A program made the position numbers and the translations under genes. Positions 37,800 through 46,586 of a stretch of DNA of 64,000 nucleotides are shown here, in pieces (position 1 is the stretch's first letter; every line of letters starts with the position of its first letter). Under the pieces are notes generated by a model that had not been told where the DNA came from, made no database searches, and saw nothing but the letters and a program-made list of their open reading frames with translations. The DNA lies in the NCBI RefSeq assembly GCF_000224065.1, contig NZ_AFWT01000024.1, forward strand, positions 1-64,000, read 5' to 3'. This DNA is from Thiorhodococcus drewsii AZ1 (GTDB lineage: Bacteria; Pseudomonadota; Gammaproteobacteria; Chromatiales; Chromatiaceae).

Positions 37800-38006
37800 C
37801 TGAGTATGTCTCCGCGCAGATAGGGATAGGGAATGAAAGGCCGCGCGGCACGGGCATGCACGGCGGCACCAGAAGGAATCGACGCCGTCACTCAAGAGTT
37901 GGGCCGACTCAACGCATTGTAGTGACTCCGCCCACCGTCTCGCCAGCCCCTTCCCGCCGGACATTCCAGAACCAAAGCCCCCCAGCCCAAGCCTCTAGCT
38001 TGTCGT
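37800..38006. other. Left part of the divergent region between yqhA and the cytochrome gene
   Basis: About 200 of the 325 non-coding bases between the divergent starts. I see no gene and no clear promoter in this part; the palindromes lie just to its right. Confidence 0.4.
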
Positions 38007-38035
38007 ATGTCATGGACATGTCGAGTCCGTGACAT
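38007..38035. promoter_or_regulatory. Imperfect 11-bp palindrome upstream of the cytochrome genes
   Basis: ATGTCATGGAC (38007-38017) and GTCCGTGACAT (38025-38035) are inverted repeats with one mismatch and a 7-base spacer, ending 89 bases before the cytochrome ATG. The size fits a dimeric regulator operator. It is not an FNR box. Confidence 0.5.
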
Positions 38036-38046
38036 CAGCATGCTGA
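38035..38046. promoter_or_regulatory. Perfect 12-bp palindrome TCAGCATGCTGA
   Basis: It directly adjoins the larger palindrome, sharing base 38035. It may be a second operator element for the cytochrome operon or for yqhA. Confidence 0.4.
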
Positions 38047-38124
38047 CTGCATTGTGTGCGTCAGGCGACGCCAAGATCGCCGATGCGCCAGGTCCATCAG
38101 ACCATTACTTGCGGAGCACGCGCT

Positions 38125-39759
38125 ATGCGACCCTTTTCCGGACACGTCCTGGCATTCCTGCTGGGGACGCTCGTACTGACGACGGCTCAAGCCACGGATC
38201 AATGGCCCACGCCACCCGCGTCCAAGCCGCCAGACCAGGTCTCCGGCCCGCTCACCGGCGGCACCGGCGATCACAGCAAGTACGAGGCCCTAAAGCAGCC
38301 CTTTTCCTCCGGCCCGGAGGTCACCAAGGCTTGCCTGAGCTGCCATACCGAAACCGGCAAGCATTTCATGAAGAACATCCACTGGACTTGGGAGTATCGC
38401 AATCCAGAGACCGGTCAACTGCTCGGCAAGAAGCATCTGGTCAACAACTTCTGCACCAACGCCCGCGGCAACGAGGGCATGTGCGCCCAATGCCATGCCG
38501 GGTACGGCTGGAAGGACGAGAGCTTCGACTTCAGCGACGAGACCAACATCGACTGTCTGGTCTGCCACGAAACGACAGGGACCTATTACAAGACACCGAA
38601 CAGCGAAGGTAGCCCAGCCTGTTCGGTCATGTTCGAGGACATGGCGCCCATCGACTACAATCTGGTCGCCCAGAGCGTCGGCCTGCCTCAGCGCGCCAAC
38701 TGCGGAACCTGCCACTTTCACGGTGGAGGCGGCGACAATGTCAAGCATGGCGACCTCTCCAGCGCGCTGACCAATCCACCGCGCGATCTGGACGTCCACA
38801 TGGACGCAAAGGGGCTCAACTTCGCCTGCACCGCCTGCCATATCACCAAATCGCATATCTGGGCCGGCAGCCGCTACCACGTCATCGCCAAGGACGAGAA
38901 AGGCACGGGCAAACCGGGCGAGCGGCGCGACGTGGCGACCTGCGAGTCCTGTCACGGCAACGAGCCCCATCCGGTCGACTCGCTCGCCCCCTTCAAGCTC
39001 AACGACCATATCTCAAGCGTCGCCTGCCAGACCTGCCACATCCCCGAATACGCGCGCGGCGGCGTGGCGACCGAGACCGACTGGGACTGGCGCACCGCCG
39101 GCAAGACCCGCAACGGCGAGGGCTACCACGAGCACGGCTATACCCAGGGCAACGGCGAGGAGCGCTATACCTACAAGTCGATCAAGGGCACCTTCACCTA
39201 CGGCGAGAATCTGGTTCCCCTCTACCGCTGGTTCGACGGTCAGATGAACTACACGACCATCGATACCAAGTTCGACGTCACCAAGCCGGTCGCCATCAAT
39301 GACTTCACCGGCTCGCGCGAGGACCCCAGGTCGCGGATATGGCCGTTCAAACGCATGACCACCTGGATGCCGGCCGACATGGGCAACGGCACCCTGGTCT
39401 ACAACCACCTCTGGGGCCAGGACGAGGACTCCTACTGGGGCAACTACGACATGGGCAAGTCGATCGCCCATGGCATGAAGGCGTTCAATCTCCCCTACTC
39501 AGGCGAGTACGGATTCGTCAAGACCTATTCCTACTGGCCTATCACGCACATGGTCGCACCCAAGGAACAGGCCCTCGACTGTGCCGACTGCCATTCCAAG
39601 AATGGACGGCTCCAAGGGGTCGAGGGCGTCTACATGCCGGGCCGTGACAACAACCGCTGGCTCGACCTGATCGGCATCATCGCGGTTGCCGGAACCTTCC
39701 TCGTCATCCTGGGCCACGCCCTGGTCCGCATTTTCTCGCCCAAGGGAGCCAAGCACTGA
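38125..39759 (+). CDS. Octahaem tetrathionate-reductase-family cytochrome c, membrane anchored
   Basis: A 544-residue multihaem protein. A signal peptide (VLAFLLGTLVLTTAQA) is followed by eight CxxCH haem sites: residues 70-74, 120-124, 144-148, 193-197, 235-239, 273-277, 301-305 and 486-490. A C-terminal membrane helix (about 513-535, IGIIAVAGTFLVILGHALV) anchors it. The pattern fits the octahaem tetrathionate reductase (OTR) family, whose Shewanella member reduces tetrathionate, nitrite and hydroxylamine in vitro; the natural substrate and direction here are not shown. ATG 38125 has GGAG 9 bases upstream. It overlaps the cytochrome b gene by one base (TGATG), pointing to a quinone-linked complex. 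Confidence 0.92.
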   Translation: MRPFSGHVLAFLLGTLVLTTAQATDQWPTPPASKPPDQVSGPLTGGTGDHSKYEALKQPFSSGPEVTKACLSCHTETGKHFMKNIHWTWEYRNPETGQLLGKKHLVNNFCTNARGNEGMCAQCHAGYGWKDESFDFSDETNIDCLVCHETTGTYYKTPNSEGSPACSVMFEDMAPIDYNLVAQSVGLPQRANCGTCHFHGGGGDNVKHGDLSSALTNPPRDLDVHMDAKGLNFACTACHITKSHIWAGSRYHVIAKDEKGTGKPGERRDVATCESCHGNEPHPVDSLAPFKLNDHISSVACQTCHIPEYARGGVATETDWDWRTAGKTRNGEGYHEHGYTQGNGEERYTYKSIKGTFTYGENLVPLYRWFDGQMNYTTIDTKFDVTKPVAINDFTGSREDPRSRIWPFKRMTTWMPADMGNGTLVYNHLWGQDEDSYWGNYDMGKSIAHGMKAFNLPYSGEYGFVKTYSYWPITHMVAPKEQALDCADCHSKNGRLQGVEGVYMPGRDNNRWLDLIGIIAVAGTFLVILGHALVRIFSPKGAKH

Positions 39760-40412
39760 TGACCATTCGTCGTGTAAGAATCTTCAGCCTATTCGAGCGT
39801 TTCTGGCACTGGACGCAGATGTTTTTGATCCTCGTGCTCATGTTCAGCGGCTTCGGGCTGCACGGATTCCATCATCTGCTCGACTTCAAGCAGGCGGTGA
39901 CCCTGCATACATTAGCCGCATTTCTGCTACTGCTGCTCTGGGCCTTCAGCATCTTCTGGCTCTTCACCACCCGGAACTGGCGCCACTTCATCCCGACCGT
40001 CAAGGGCATGTGGCAGGTGCTGCGCTTCTATAGCTTCGGCATCTTTCAGGGCGAACATCACCCCTATCGCAAGGCGTACTGGCGCAAGCACAACCCGCTA
40101 CAGGCGCTGGCCTATCTGATGCTCAAGATCGTGCTCTTCCCGCTGATCTGGATCTCTGGCTTGGCCTACCTCTTCTATTTCCTGTGGCGGGACATCCCGC
40201 ATGCCACCCAGGTGCTGGACGGCGTGGCGCTGGTGCACACGGGGGCGGCCTTCACGATCGTCGTCTTCGTCATGATCCACGTCTACATGCTCACCACGGG
40301 GCACTCCTTCAAAGAGCACGTCATGCCCATGATCAGCGGATTCGACGACGTGGATTTGAGCCCCGAGGAAGAGGCCTATCTGCTCAAGGACGAACCGGGG
40401 GTCATTCGCTGA
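39759..40412 (+). CDS. Cytochrome b partner of the octahaem cytochrome
   Basis: A 217-residue membrane cytochrome b561/thiosulfate-reductase type subunit. Four or five hydrophobic segments carry candidate haem-b histidines: FWHWTQ, GFHHLLD, LHTLAAF, ALVHTGAAF and MIHVYMLTTGHS. It would pass electrons between the quinone pool and the octahaem subunit. The start ATG is coupled to the preceding stop. A strong intrinsic terminator follows 36 bases after its end, so this is a two-gene operon. Confidence 0.9.
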   Translation: MTIRRVRIFSLFERFWHWTQMFLILVLMFSGFGLHGFHHLLDFKQAVTLHTLAAFLLLLLWAFSIFWLFTTRNWRHFIPTVKGMWQVLRFYSFGIFQGEHHPYRKAYWRKHNPLQALAYLMLKIVLFPLIWISGLAYLFYFLWRDIPHATQVLDGVALVHTGAAFTIVVFVMIHVYMLTTGHSFKEHVMPMISGFDDVDLSPEEEAYLLKDEPGVIR

Positions 40413-40448
40413 GGAAAGAATGGAGGCACGCGACTCGCCTCGCATGAA

Positions 40449-40480
40449 GGCGGACCGGGGATTCCCGGTCCGCCTTTTTT
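40449..40480 (+). terminator. Rho-independent terminator of the cytochrome operon
   Basis: GGCGGACCGGG (40449-40459) pairs perfectly with CCCGGTCCGCC (40464-40474), loop GATT, followed by six T. It is the clearest intrinsic terminator in the window. Confidence 0.93.
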
Positions 40481-40576
40481 GATGCCGAACGCGCAACCGC
40501 AAGCCAAAATTCCGCGCGGAAAGCCGGTTCGGTTCATCAACGGCTCATGGCCGTCGAGCAGAGAGGTTCGCGGGGA

Positions 40577-41053
40577 TCAGGATTTGCCCGGAAAGCGGAT
40601 ACTCGCCATCTTCTCAAGCGCCCGCATCAAAGGCTGATATTTCTCCGGCGGCTCGAAGGCGTCGAGGAAATTCTTGAGATACAGCCCCAGTTCGGTGTCG
40701 CCCGACATCCGCAACCGGCGCTGGAAAAAGAGCGTATCCGCATCCTCGCGACGGGCGGCCAAAAGCAGGAACTCGTGCAGTCCACCGGAGATACTGGAAT
40801 CGGGTGGGGTATCGTCGCCATAGCCCCGAATGCGTCCCTCGGTCAGGCCGAGGCGGTAGCGCACGCCGATATCATCGATCTCGATCGCCATGCGGCGCCC
40901 TTCGAGGAAATCGAGTTCACCCTCCGCCAATGCCTCTTTCATGACCTGGTTGAGAATGCCGGCGAGCGCCCGACTGTGCAGTACGCCCGGCACCAGCCGT
41001 AGCGGAAAGGTCAATGGGTACAAAAAGCGTTGTGGATCAGGCATGGTCGTCAT
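40577..41053 (-). CDS. ubiT: UbiT, SCP2-domain accessory factor of O2-independent ubiquinone synthesis
   Basis: A 158-residue SCP-2 lipid-binding domain protein, similar to E. coli YhbT/UbiT. Diagnostic parts are LEGRRMAIEIDDIGVRYRLG and FFQRRLRMSGDTELGLYLKN. With UbiU and UbiV it allows ubiquinone to be made without oxygen, which suits an anaerobic phototroph; ubiU and ubiV are not in the window. The start is uncertain between ATG 41053 and ATG 41044. It is divergent from the DUF808 gene. Confidence 0.87.
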   Translation of the reverse strand: MTTMPDPQRFLYPLTFPLRLVPGVLHSRALAGILNQVMKEALAEGELDFLEGRRMAIEIDDIGVRYRLGLTEGRIRGYGDDTPPDSSISGGLHEFLLLAARREDADTLFFQRRLRMSGDTELGLYLKNFLDAFEPPEKYQPLMRALEKMASIRFPGKS

Positions 41054-41173
41054 CTCGATGGAATCGTTCAAAAAATAGCAGCGGATTCTCGCGCCTCGCG
41101 ACGCTCGACACAAGTCGCCATGCTGTGACAGATTTCCGCGATCACTTCCCTGACCACAGGACCCACTCGCATC

Positions 41174-42112
41174 ATGGCCACCAGCCTGCTCGCCTTGCTC
41201 GACGACATCGCCTCCGTTCTCGACGACGTCTCGCTACTCACCAAGGTCGCGGCCCGCAAGACCGCCAGCGTACTCGGCGACGACCTGGCACTCAACGCGG
41301 AGCAGGTGCAAGGTGTGCGCGCCGAGCGCGAACTGCCCGTGGTCTGGGCCGTCTTCAAAGGTTCGCTGGTCAACAAGGCGATCCTGGTCCCGCTGGCCCT
41401 GATCATCAGCGCACTGGCACCCTGGGCCATCGTGCCACTGCTGATGGTCGGCGGTCTCTATCTCTGTTTCGAGGGATTCGAGAAGGTCGCCCATGCCATT
41501 CGCCATCAACCCTCGGACGCGCAGCGACGCGCCGAACTGGCGGCTGCGCTCGCAAACCCGAACACCGACCTGGCCGCACTGGAACGGACCAAGATCAAAG
41601 GCGCGATCCGCACCGATTTCATCCTCTCGGCCGAGATTATCGTCATCACACTCGGCACGGTCGACGCGGAAAACCTACTCACCCAGCTGCTGGTCCTGAG
41701 CGGCGTCGCCATCCTCATGACGGTGGGCGTCTATGGATTGGTCGCCGGCATCGTCAAGCTGGACGACGCCGGACTCTATCTGAGCCGGCGCGATCGGAAC
41801 GGACCGCTCGGCACGGTCCTACGCAGGATCGGACGCGGACTGCTGCGCGCCGCGCCGCTCCTGATGAAGGGGCTCTCGATCGCGGGAACCATCGCCATGT
41901 TCCTGGTCGGCGGCGGCATCATCCTGCACGGCCTCCCCATGACACACCATCTGAGCGATCAGATCGGCGCGGCATTCGACGCCATCCCCGCGATCGGGCC
42001 GGCACTGTCGGTCAGCGCGCCCCTGCTCGTCAACGCACTCGCCGGCCTGCTGGTGGGCGCCGCCGCGCTCGCGGTCTACAGCCCGATCCAGCGAATGCTC
42101 GGTAAAGACTGA
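41174..42112 (+). CDS. DUF808 (YedI-type) membrane protein
   Basis: A 312-residue inner-membrane protein of the DUF808/YedI family. The conserved N-terminus SLLALLDDIASVLDDVSLL, KVAARKTASVLGDDLA, GGLYLCFEGFEKVAH and several long hydrophobic segments support the assignment. Function is unknown; it has been proposed to be a membrane-fold transporter. It converges with the periplasmic hydrolase gene, leaving 24 bases. Confidence 0.9.
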   Translation: MATSLLALLDDIASVLDDVSLLTKVAARKTASVLGDDLALNAEQVQGVRAERELPVVWAVFKGSLVNKAILVPLALIISALAPWAIVPLLMVGGLYLCFEGFEKVAHAIRHQPSDAQRRAELAAALANPNTDLAALERTKIKGAIRTDFILSAEIIVITLGTVDAENLLTQLLVLSGVAILMTVGVYGLVAGIVKLDDAGLYLSRRDRNGPLGTVLRRIGRGLLRAAPLLMKGLSIAGTIAMFLVGGGIILHGLPMTHHLSDQIGAAFDAIPAIGPALSVSAPLLVNALAGLLVGAAALAVYSPIQRMLGKD

Positions 42113-42136
42113 GGAAGACACTGGCGCCCGACGCAC

Positions 42137-43174
42137 CTATCTCGGCGCGTCATCGGGAGACGTCTTGAGGAGATGATCCAGGAGCGTGCGATTGAAGCGC
42201 TCCGGATCCTGGATCTGGGGTGAATGTCCCAGGTCGGAAAAGGTGACCAGGGTGGCGTGCGGAATGCGCGCGGCAGCCTCGCGGGCGAGCACCGGATAGT
42301 CGCCGAGGGTCCGCGCGACCGCCTCCGGGGCGACCGATTTGCCGATCGCCGTGTTGTCCTGCTCGCCGATCAGCAGCAGGGTCGGTACGGCGATATCGCC
42401 GAATCGGTGCACCACCGGCTGGGTCAGGATCATGTCGTAGGTCAGGGCCGACTCCCAGGCCATCAGATCCCGGTCGCCCTCGAACTGCCCGGCGAGCATC
42501 TCGACCCAGCGATCGTAGCGCGGCTCCCAGTCGCCTGCGTAATAGGTGTCTCGCTGATAGGCCCGAATAGCGTCGGCGCTCGTCTTCAACTGGCCTTGGT
42601 ACCACTGGTCGATCGTGCGATAGGGAACGCCCTTTTCCAGCCAGTCTTCCAAACCGATCGGATTGGCCAGCACCAGACGCTCGGCTTGATCGGGATACTG
42701 GAGCACATAGCGTACCGCCAGCATGCCGCCCATCGAGTGTCCCATAACGATCGGCCGCTCGACCCCGAGCCCATCCAGCAAGGCATGGGTATTGGCCGCA
42801 AGCTGATTGAAGCTGAACTGATAGCGGCGCGGTTTCGAGGACTTGCAGAAGCCGATCTGATCGGGTGCGATCACCCGAAAACCGGCCTCATGCAGGGCCG
42901 AGATGACACCCTCCCAGGTCGCGGCGCAGAAATTCTTGCCGTGCAGCAACAGAACGCTGCGTCCGTTCGCCCGTCCCTCGGGCGGCATCACGTCCAGATA
43001 GGCCATCTCCAGCGACTGGCCCTGGGACTCGAAGCGATAGAAAGCAACCGGATAGGGATAATCGAAACCTTCGAGCCTGACGCCAAAATCGGGTGTTTCC
43101 CGCGCCGCTTCCGGCCCGGCAAGCGCGGGCGCAAGCAGAAAGAGACCGAACAGCGCGACGAGCGTACGAGACAT
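42137..43174 (-). CDS. Exported alpha/beta hydrolase
   Basis: A 345-residue hydrolase with a Sec signal peptide (MSRTLVALFGLFLLAPALAG). The catalytic set is visible: oxyanion HGKNF after SVLLLHG, nucleophile in GHSMGGM, acid in GEQDNT, His in DLGHSP. It is typical of epoxide-hydrolase or esterase-type periplasmic enzymes; the substrate is unknown. GGAGG lies 7 bases before ATG 43174. It follows cbbM on the same strand, but a terminator lies between, so co-transcription is doubtful. Confidence 0.87.
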   Translation of the reverse strand: MSRTLVALFGLFLLAPALAGPEAARETPDFGVRLEGFDYPYPVAFYRFESQGQSLEMAYLDVMPPEGRANGRSVLLLHGKNFCAATWEGVISALHEAGFRVIAPDQIGFCKSSKPRRYQFSFNQLAANTHALLDGLGVERPIVMGHSMGGMLAVRYVLQYPDQAERLVLANPIGLEDWLEKGVPYRTIDQWYQGQLKTSADAIRAYQRDTYYAGDWEPRYDRWVEMLAGQFEGDRDLMAWESALTYDMILTQPVVHRFGDIAVPTLLLIGEQDNTAIGKSVAPEAVARTLGDYPVLAREAAARIPHATLVTFSDLGHSPQIQDPERFNRTLLDHLLKTSPDDAPR

Positions 43175-43303
43175 AGCGTTTCCTCCAGGTATCTCGGGCG
43201 CCTTGCGGCATCCCTGGCGATGGATATCTGGTGGAGATCTTGGTGCACCGCGCGCAAAAGCCAAACGGCCGCCGGCTTTCGGGACCGCCGCCCCCCAAAC
43301 GCG

Positions 43304-43323
43304 AAACCCCCGCATCGCGGGGG
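43304..43323 (-). terminator. Intrinsic terminator after cbbM
   Basis: On the minus strand CCCCCGC and GCGGGGG form a 7-bp GC stem with a 3-base loop followed by TTT. It lies 28 bases after the cbbM stop. Confidence 0.75.
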
Positions 43324-43350
43324 CTCCAGGTCGATCCTTGGGATGGAGGA

Positions 43351-44745
43351 TTAGGCCTCGGTCGCGAAGGACCCCAACTGCTCGCGCCAGCCCGGGAAGA
43401 GCGCGTCGGCGTCGTGCGGGAAGGACGCGAAGGCGCGCGCGAATTCCTTGTGCTCCTTGGCGTACTCGATCGGATCGGCACCGGCCTTCCAGCACTCGTA
43501 GGCCTGACGCAGCGACTTGGCACCGGCCGCCGGGGAATCGAGATGGCCGTAGGAGCCACCACCGGCGGTATTGATGACGTTGCCGTGACCCAAATTCTTG
43601 AAGAAGCCGGGCAGACGCAGTGCGTTCATGCCGCCGGAGATGATCGGGGTGGTCGCCTTCATGCCGTGCCACTCCTGATAGTAGATCGGACCTTCGCAGG
43701 CATCGCGCTCGATCATGTAGGCGATGACGCGATCATCGGCCCCACCCTCCATCTTGCCGTACCCCATGGTACCGACGTGAATGCCGGAGGCACCCTGCAG
43801 ACGGGCCATCTTGGCCAGCACGAAGGCCGTGTAGCCGCGCTTGGACGACGGCGAGGTGATCATGCCGTGACCGGCACGGTGATAGTGCAGGTACTGATTG
43901 GGATACTGACGGCGCGCGGTGGTGACCATGCCAGGGCCGCCGACGAAACCATCGACCAGGAAGGCGAGCTTGTCGGCGTCCGAGCCGAAGGTCTCCAGCG
44001 CGAAATCGGCGCGGGCGCACATCTCGAAGTGGTCGTCGGCGGTGATGTTCATGGAGAACAGCTTGGCCTCGCCGGTCTCGTCCTGGGCGCGCTTCATGGC
44101 GTCATAGACCAGAGGCATGACCTTCTTGATCGGCGCGAAGGTCTGATTGCCCTGCGGCTCGTCGTTCTTGATGAAGTCGCCACCCAACCAGAACTGGTAG
44201 GCCGCCTCGGCGAACGGCTCGGGACGCAGACCCAGCTTGGGCTTGATGATGGTACCAGCGATATAGCCGCCATCCTCGACCGGACGACCGAGGATGCGCC
44301 AGAGGTCGGAGATATTCTTGGACGGGCCGTCGAACAGCTGGAGCGCGCGAGGCGGCACCCAGAAGTCGATCATCTGGCCGTACTCGATGTCGCCCATGCC
44401 CTGATTGTTGCCGATGGTGAGCGTCAGGAAGGACACCATCATCATGCGGCCGTCGATAACGTTGCGATCGAAGAGGTCCAGCGGATAGGCGATACGCATA
44501 TCCTCGGTCTTCTCGTCGATGTAGTAGACCAGCGCGTCTACGCCCTTGGTGAAGTCGTCGGTGGTGCAGACCTCGACGTTGGTTCCGGTCGAGGACTCGG
44601 CGGCGAAATGCGCGGCGGCCTCCAGATAGCCGGTGCCGGCCTTGGGCTTCATCTTGTAGGCGCAGAGGATATGCTTGCCGCCGGCAATCAGATCGGCTTC
44701 TTTGAGGCTGAGATCGGCGTAACGCTTGGACTGGTCGAGTGCCAT
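43351..44745 (-). CDS. cbbM: Ribulose-bisphosphate carboxylase, form II
   Basis: A 464-residue form II RuBisCO, which fixes CO2 onto ribulose bisphosphate in the Calvin cycle. Catalytic and metal-binding parts are intact: TIIKPKLGL with the first active Lys, [12 protein letters not shown] with the carbamylated Lys and Mg ligands Asp and Glu, [17 protein letters not shown] with the loop-6 region nearby, and [13 protein letters not shown]. The start [20 protein letters not shown] is typical of CbbM. The best ribosome-binding site is GAGA about 8 bases upstream. No cbbR, cbbQ, cbbO or small-subunit gene adjoins. Form II enzymes work best at high CO2 and low O2. Confidence 0.97.
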   Translation of the reverse strand: MALDQSKRYADLSLKEADLIAGGKHILCAYKMKPKAGTGYLEAAAHFAAESSTGTNVEVCTTDDFTKGVDALVYYIDEKTEDMRIAYPLDLFDRNVIDGRMMMVSFLTLTIGNNQGMGDIEYGQMIDFWVPPRALQLFDGPSKNISDLWRILGRPVEDGGYIAGTIIKPKLGLRPEPFAEAAYQFWLGGDFIKNDEPQGNQTFAPIKKVMPLVYDAMKRAQDETGEAKLFSMNITADDHFEMCARADFALETFGSDADKLAFLVDGFVGGPGMVTTARRQYPNQYLHYHRAGHGMITSPSSKRGYTAFVLAKMARLQGASGIHVGTMGYGKMEGGADDRVIAYMIERDACEGPIYYQEWHGMKATTPIISGGMNALRLPGFFKNLGHGNVINTAGGGSYGHLDSPAAGAKSLRQAYECWKAGADPIEYAKEHKEFARAFASFPHDADALFPGWREQLGSFATEA

Positions 44746-44882
44746 GTGATTCGTCTCTTCGTTGTCGTTTGTTATAACAGGCGGAATGCCTTCGATATCA
44801 ACGGGAAGCCTTGGGATGCGAGCGTCCTTCGGCCTGTCCCCCTTCGCACTATTTCCATAAAGATTACAGGTAATTTTCACAT

Positions 44883-44916
44883 AAATATATTTCGTATTTC
44901 TTATCGAGACTATAAG
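44883..44916. promoter_or_regulatory. Tandem LysR-type palindromes upstream of cbbM
   Basis: Two contiguous 17-bp inverted repeats with 7-base spacers: AAATA-N7-TATTT (44883-44899) and CTTAT-N7-ATAAG (44900-44916). Both contain the T-N11-A arrangement of LysR-family sites, so CbbR binding is likely (inference). The block begins 138 bases upstream of the cbbM ATG within an AT-rich island (about 44860-44935). No other gene is seen in the 311-base gap 44746-45056. Confidence 0.55.
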
Positions 44917-45056
44917 TAAAAATCTATATATTGCCGTCCCGACCAACCGAAGACACAGAGGCGCGCCCCGGATAAAGACCTTCCGCCTTGCGAGACACTC
45001 AAGAGACAGCGAGATATCGCCGATCACATCTCGGCCGCGACCGAGCACCAGACATC

Positions 45057-45599
45057 ATGCGGACACACATCACCGAACCTCAACATCAGACACGCCGTTC
45101 GAGCTATCGCACGGCACGACTCGTCGCGCGCCTGATCTCCGGCATCGGCTGGTCGATGCTCCTCGTCCTACTCACGCTCGGGGTGGCATTGGCGTGGCAT
45201 CTGCGCGATCCGCTCGTCGCGGTCTTGGGGGGCATTGGGGCACTCGGCGGTCTGCTGGTCGTCGCACTGGGTCAGTGGATCCGGGCCAATCTGGATACGG
45301 CCGATCACACCCGCGAGATCCGCGATCGACTCTGGTCTCAGGGGGCTGCGTATGACAGCCGCGCGCTAGAGATGGCGTCCGAACACTCAAGAGAGCCGCG
45401 TTCCAACCCCAGATCCAGGAGAAGGCCGGATAGCCCAAGCCCCTCGTCGAGCAGAATCTCCAGCGAGATGGCCGAAACCGTCGCCAGTCAATCGGCGGCG
45501 CGGTGCGTCAACCCACTCTGCGACCGCCTGCTACCCGACGCCGAAGCCGTCTGCCCGCATTGCGGCATGCGGCAGTCCCTCGTCCGGGAAAGGGCCTGA
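45057..45599 (+). CDS. Small membrane protein with C-terminal zinc ribbon
   Basis: A 180-residue protein I cannot assign to a named family. Two adjoining membrane segments (about 25-47 and 52-72: SMLLVLLTLGVALAWHL and VLGGIGALGGLLVVALG) are followed by a charged, Ser/Arg-rich linker and a zinc ribbon, CVNPLC plus CPHCGM, at the C-terminus. The linker and ribbon would be cytoplasmic. It is divergent from cbbM and shares its upstream region. The ribosome-binding site before ATG 45057 is weak. Confidence 0.72.
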   Translation: MRTHITEPQHQTRRSSYRTARLVARLISGIGWSMLLVLLTLGVALAWHLRDPLVAVLGGIGALGGLLVVALGQWIRANLDTADHTREIRDRLWSQGAAYDSRALEMASEHSREPRSNPRSRRRPDSPSPSSSRISSEMAETVASQSAARCVNPLCDRLLPDAEAVCPHCGMRQSLVRERA

Positions 45600-45617
45600 T
45601 CCCCGCAACCTGAATGA

Positions 45618-45647
45618 AGCGCGCCCAATCCAGGGATACCGCGCGCT
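45618..45647. terminator. Possible stem-loop between convergent genes
   Basis: AGCGCGC (45618-45624) and GCGCGCT (45641-45647) are complementary with a 16-base loop in the 59-base gap between the convergent stops. No U-run is seen on either side. Confidence 0.35.
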
Positions 45648-45658
45648 CTCCACCCAGT

Positions 45659-46564
45659 CTACGCCTGTCGGCGCGACCACCAGGCGGCGAGGAGCGATCC
45701 GGACAGGTTGTGCCAGATGGAAAAAATGGCGCCCGGCAGCGCGGACGCGGCGGAGAAATACTTGATGGCGAGCGCAACCGCGAGCCCCGAGTTCTGCATC
45801 CCGACCTCGATGGCGATGGTCCGCGCGCCTTGCGCGTCTTCTCGCAGCACGCGGGCCGTCCAGTAGCCCACCGTCAGACCGATCGCATTGTGCAGCACGA
45901 CGGCAACCGCGACGATCAATCCGACCTCGGCGAGATGCGAGCGGTTGAGCGCCACGATGATGGCGATGATGAGGACGATGGCCCCAACCGAGATCGACGG
46001 GAAAACCCGCTCGACAGGCGCGATGCGCGGCCCAAGCCAGCGCCGCACCAGCAAACCCGTCGCCACGGGAATGAGGATGATCTCGGCGATCGACCAGAGC
46101 ATGTCCAACGCGGGCACGGGCACCCGCTCTCCGACATAGAGCCAAGTCAAGGCGGGGGTCAGAACGACCGCGAGTAGAGTCGAGGCGGTGGTCAGCGTGA
46201 TCGAGAGGGCGACATCGCCACGCGCGAGATAACAGATCACGTTCGAGGCCGTCCCGCCCGGGCTGGCCCCGAGCAGGACGAATCCGACCAGCAGTTCCGG
46301 TGGAAGGTCGAAGGCGACACCGATCGACCACCCCGCCAGCGGCATGACGCCGTACTGAAGCGCCAACCCAATCAGCACCCCGCGCGGACGGCGCACGACC
46401 CGAGCGAAACCGCTCGAATCGAGGGTCGCCCCCATGCCGAACATCACCAGCCCCAACAGTGGCACGATCGCCGGCTTGGCACCCACGAACCACTCGGGGA
46501 ACAGAGTGGCACAACCGACCCCGAGCAGCGCCCAAAGCGGAAAGAGACCGGTGATCGCGTTCAT
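45659..46564 (-). CDS. BASS-family (bile acid:sodium symporter-like) transporter
   Basis: A 301-residue inner-membrane protein with nine or ten hydrophobic segments. Family marks are the LVMFGMGATLDSSGF region, the sodium-site segment LLGASPGGTASNVICYLARGD, and IEVGMQNSGLAVALA. The family transports organic anions (pantoate, pyruvate, bile acids) with sodium; the substrate is unknown. ATG 46564 is chosen, though no good ribosome-binding site is seen; ATG 46624 would overlap metY. It probably follows metY in one transcript, with 22 bases between. Confidence 0.88.
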   Translation of the reverse strand: MNAITGLFPLWALLGVGCATLFPEWFVGAKPAIVPLLGLVMFGMGATLDSSGFARVVRRPRGVLIGLALQYGVMPLAGWSIGVAFDLPPELLVGFVLLGASPGGTASNVICYLARGDVALSITLTTASTLLAVVLTPALTWLYVGERVPVPALDMLWSIAEIILIPVATGLLVRRWLGPRIAPVERVFPSISVGAIVLIIAIIVALNRSHLAEVGLIVAVAVVLHNAIGLTVGYWTARVLREDAQGARTIAIEVGMQNSGLAVALAIKYFSAASALPGAIFSIWHNLSGSLLAAWWSRRQA

Positions 46565-46586
46565 CGTCGCCGCCCGAGGCCCGATC

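Noticed and set aside
43231-44919. 562-codon open frame on the plus strand
   Set aside because: Antisense to cbbM over its whole length; no recognisable motif, and cbbM is certain.
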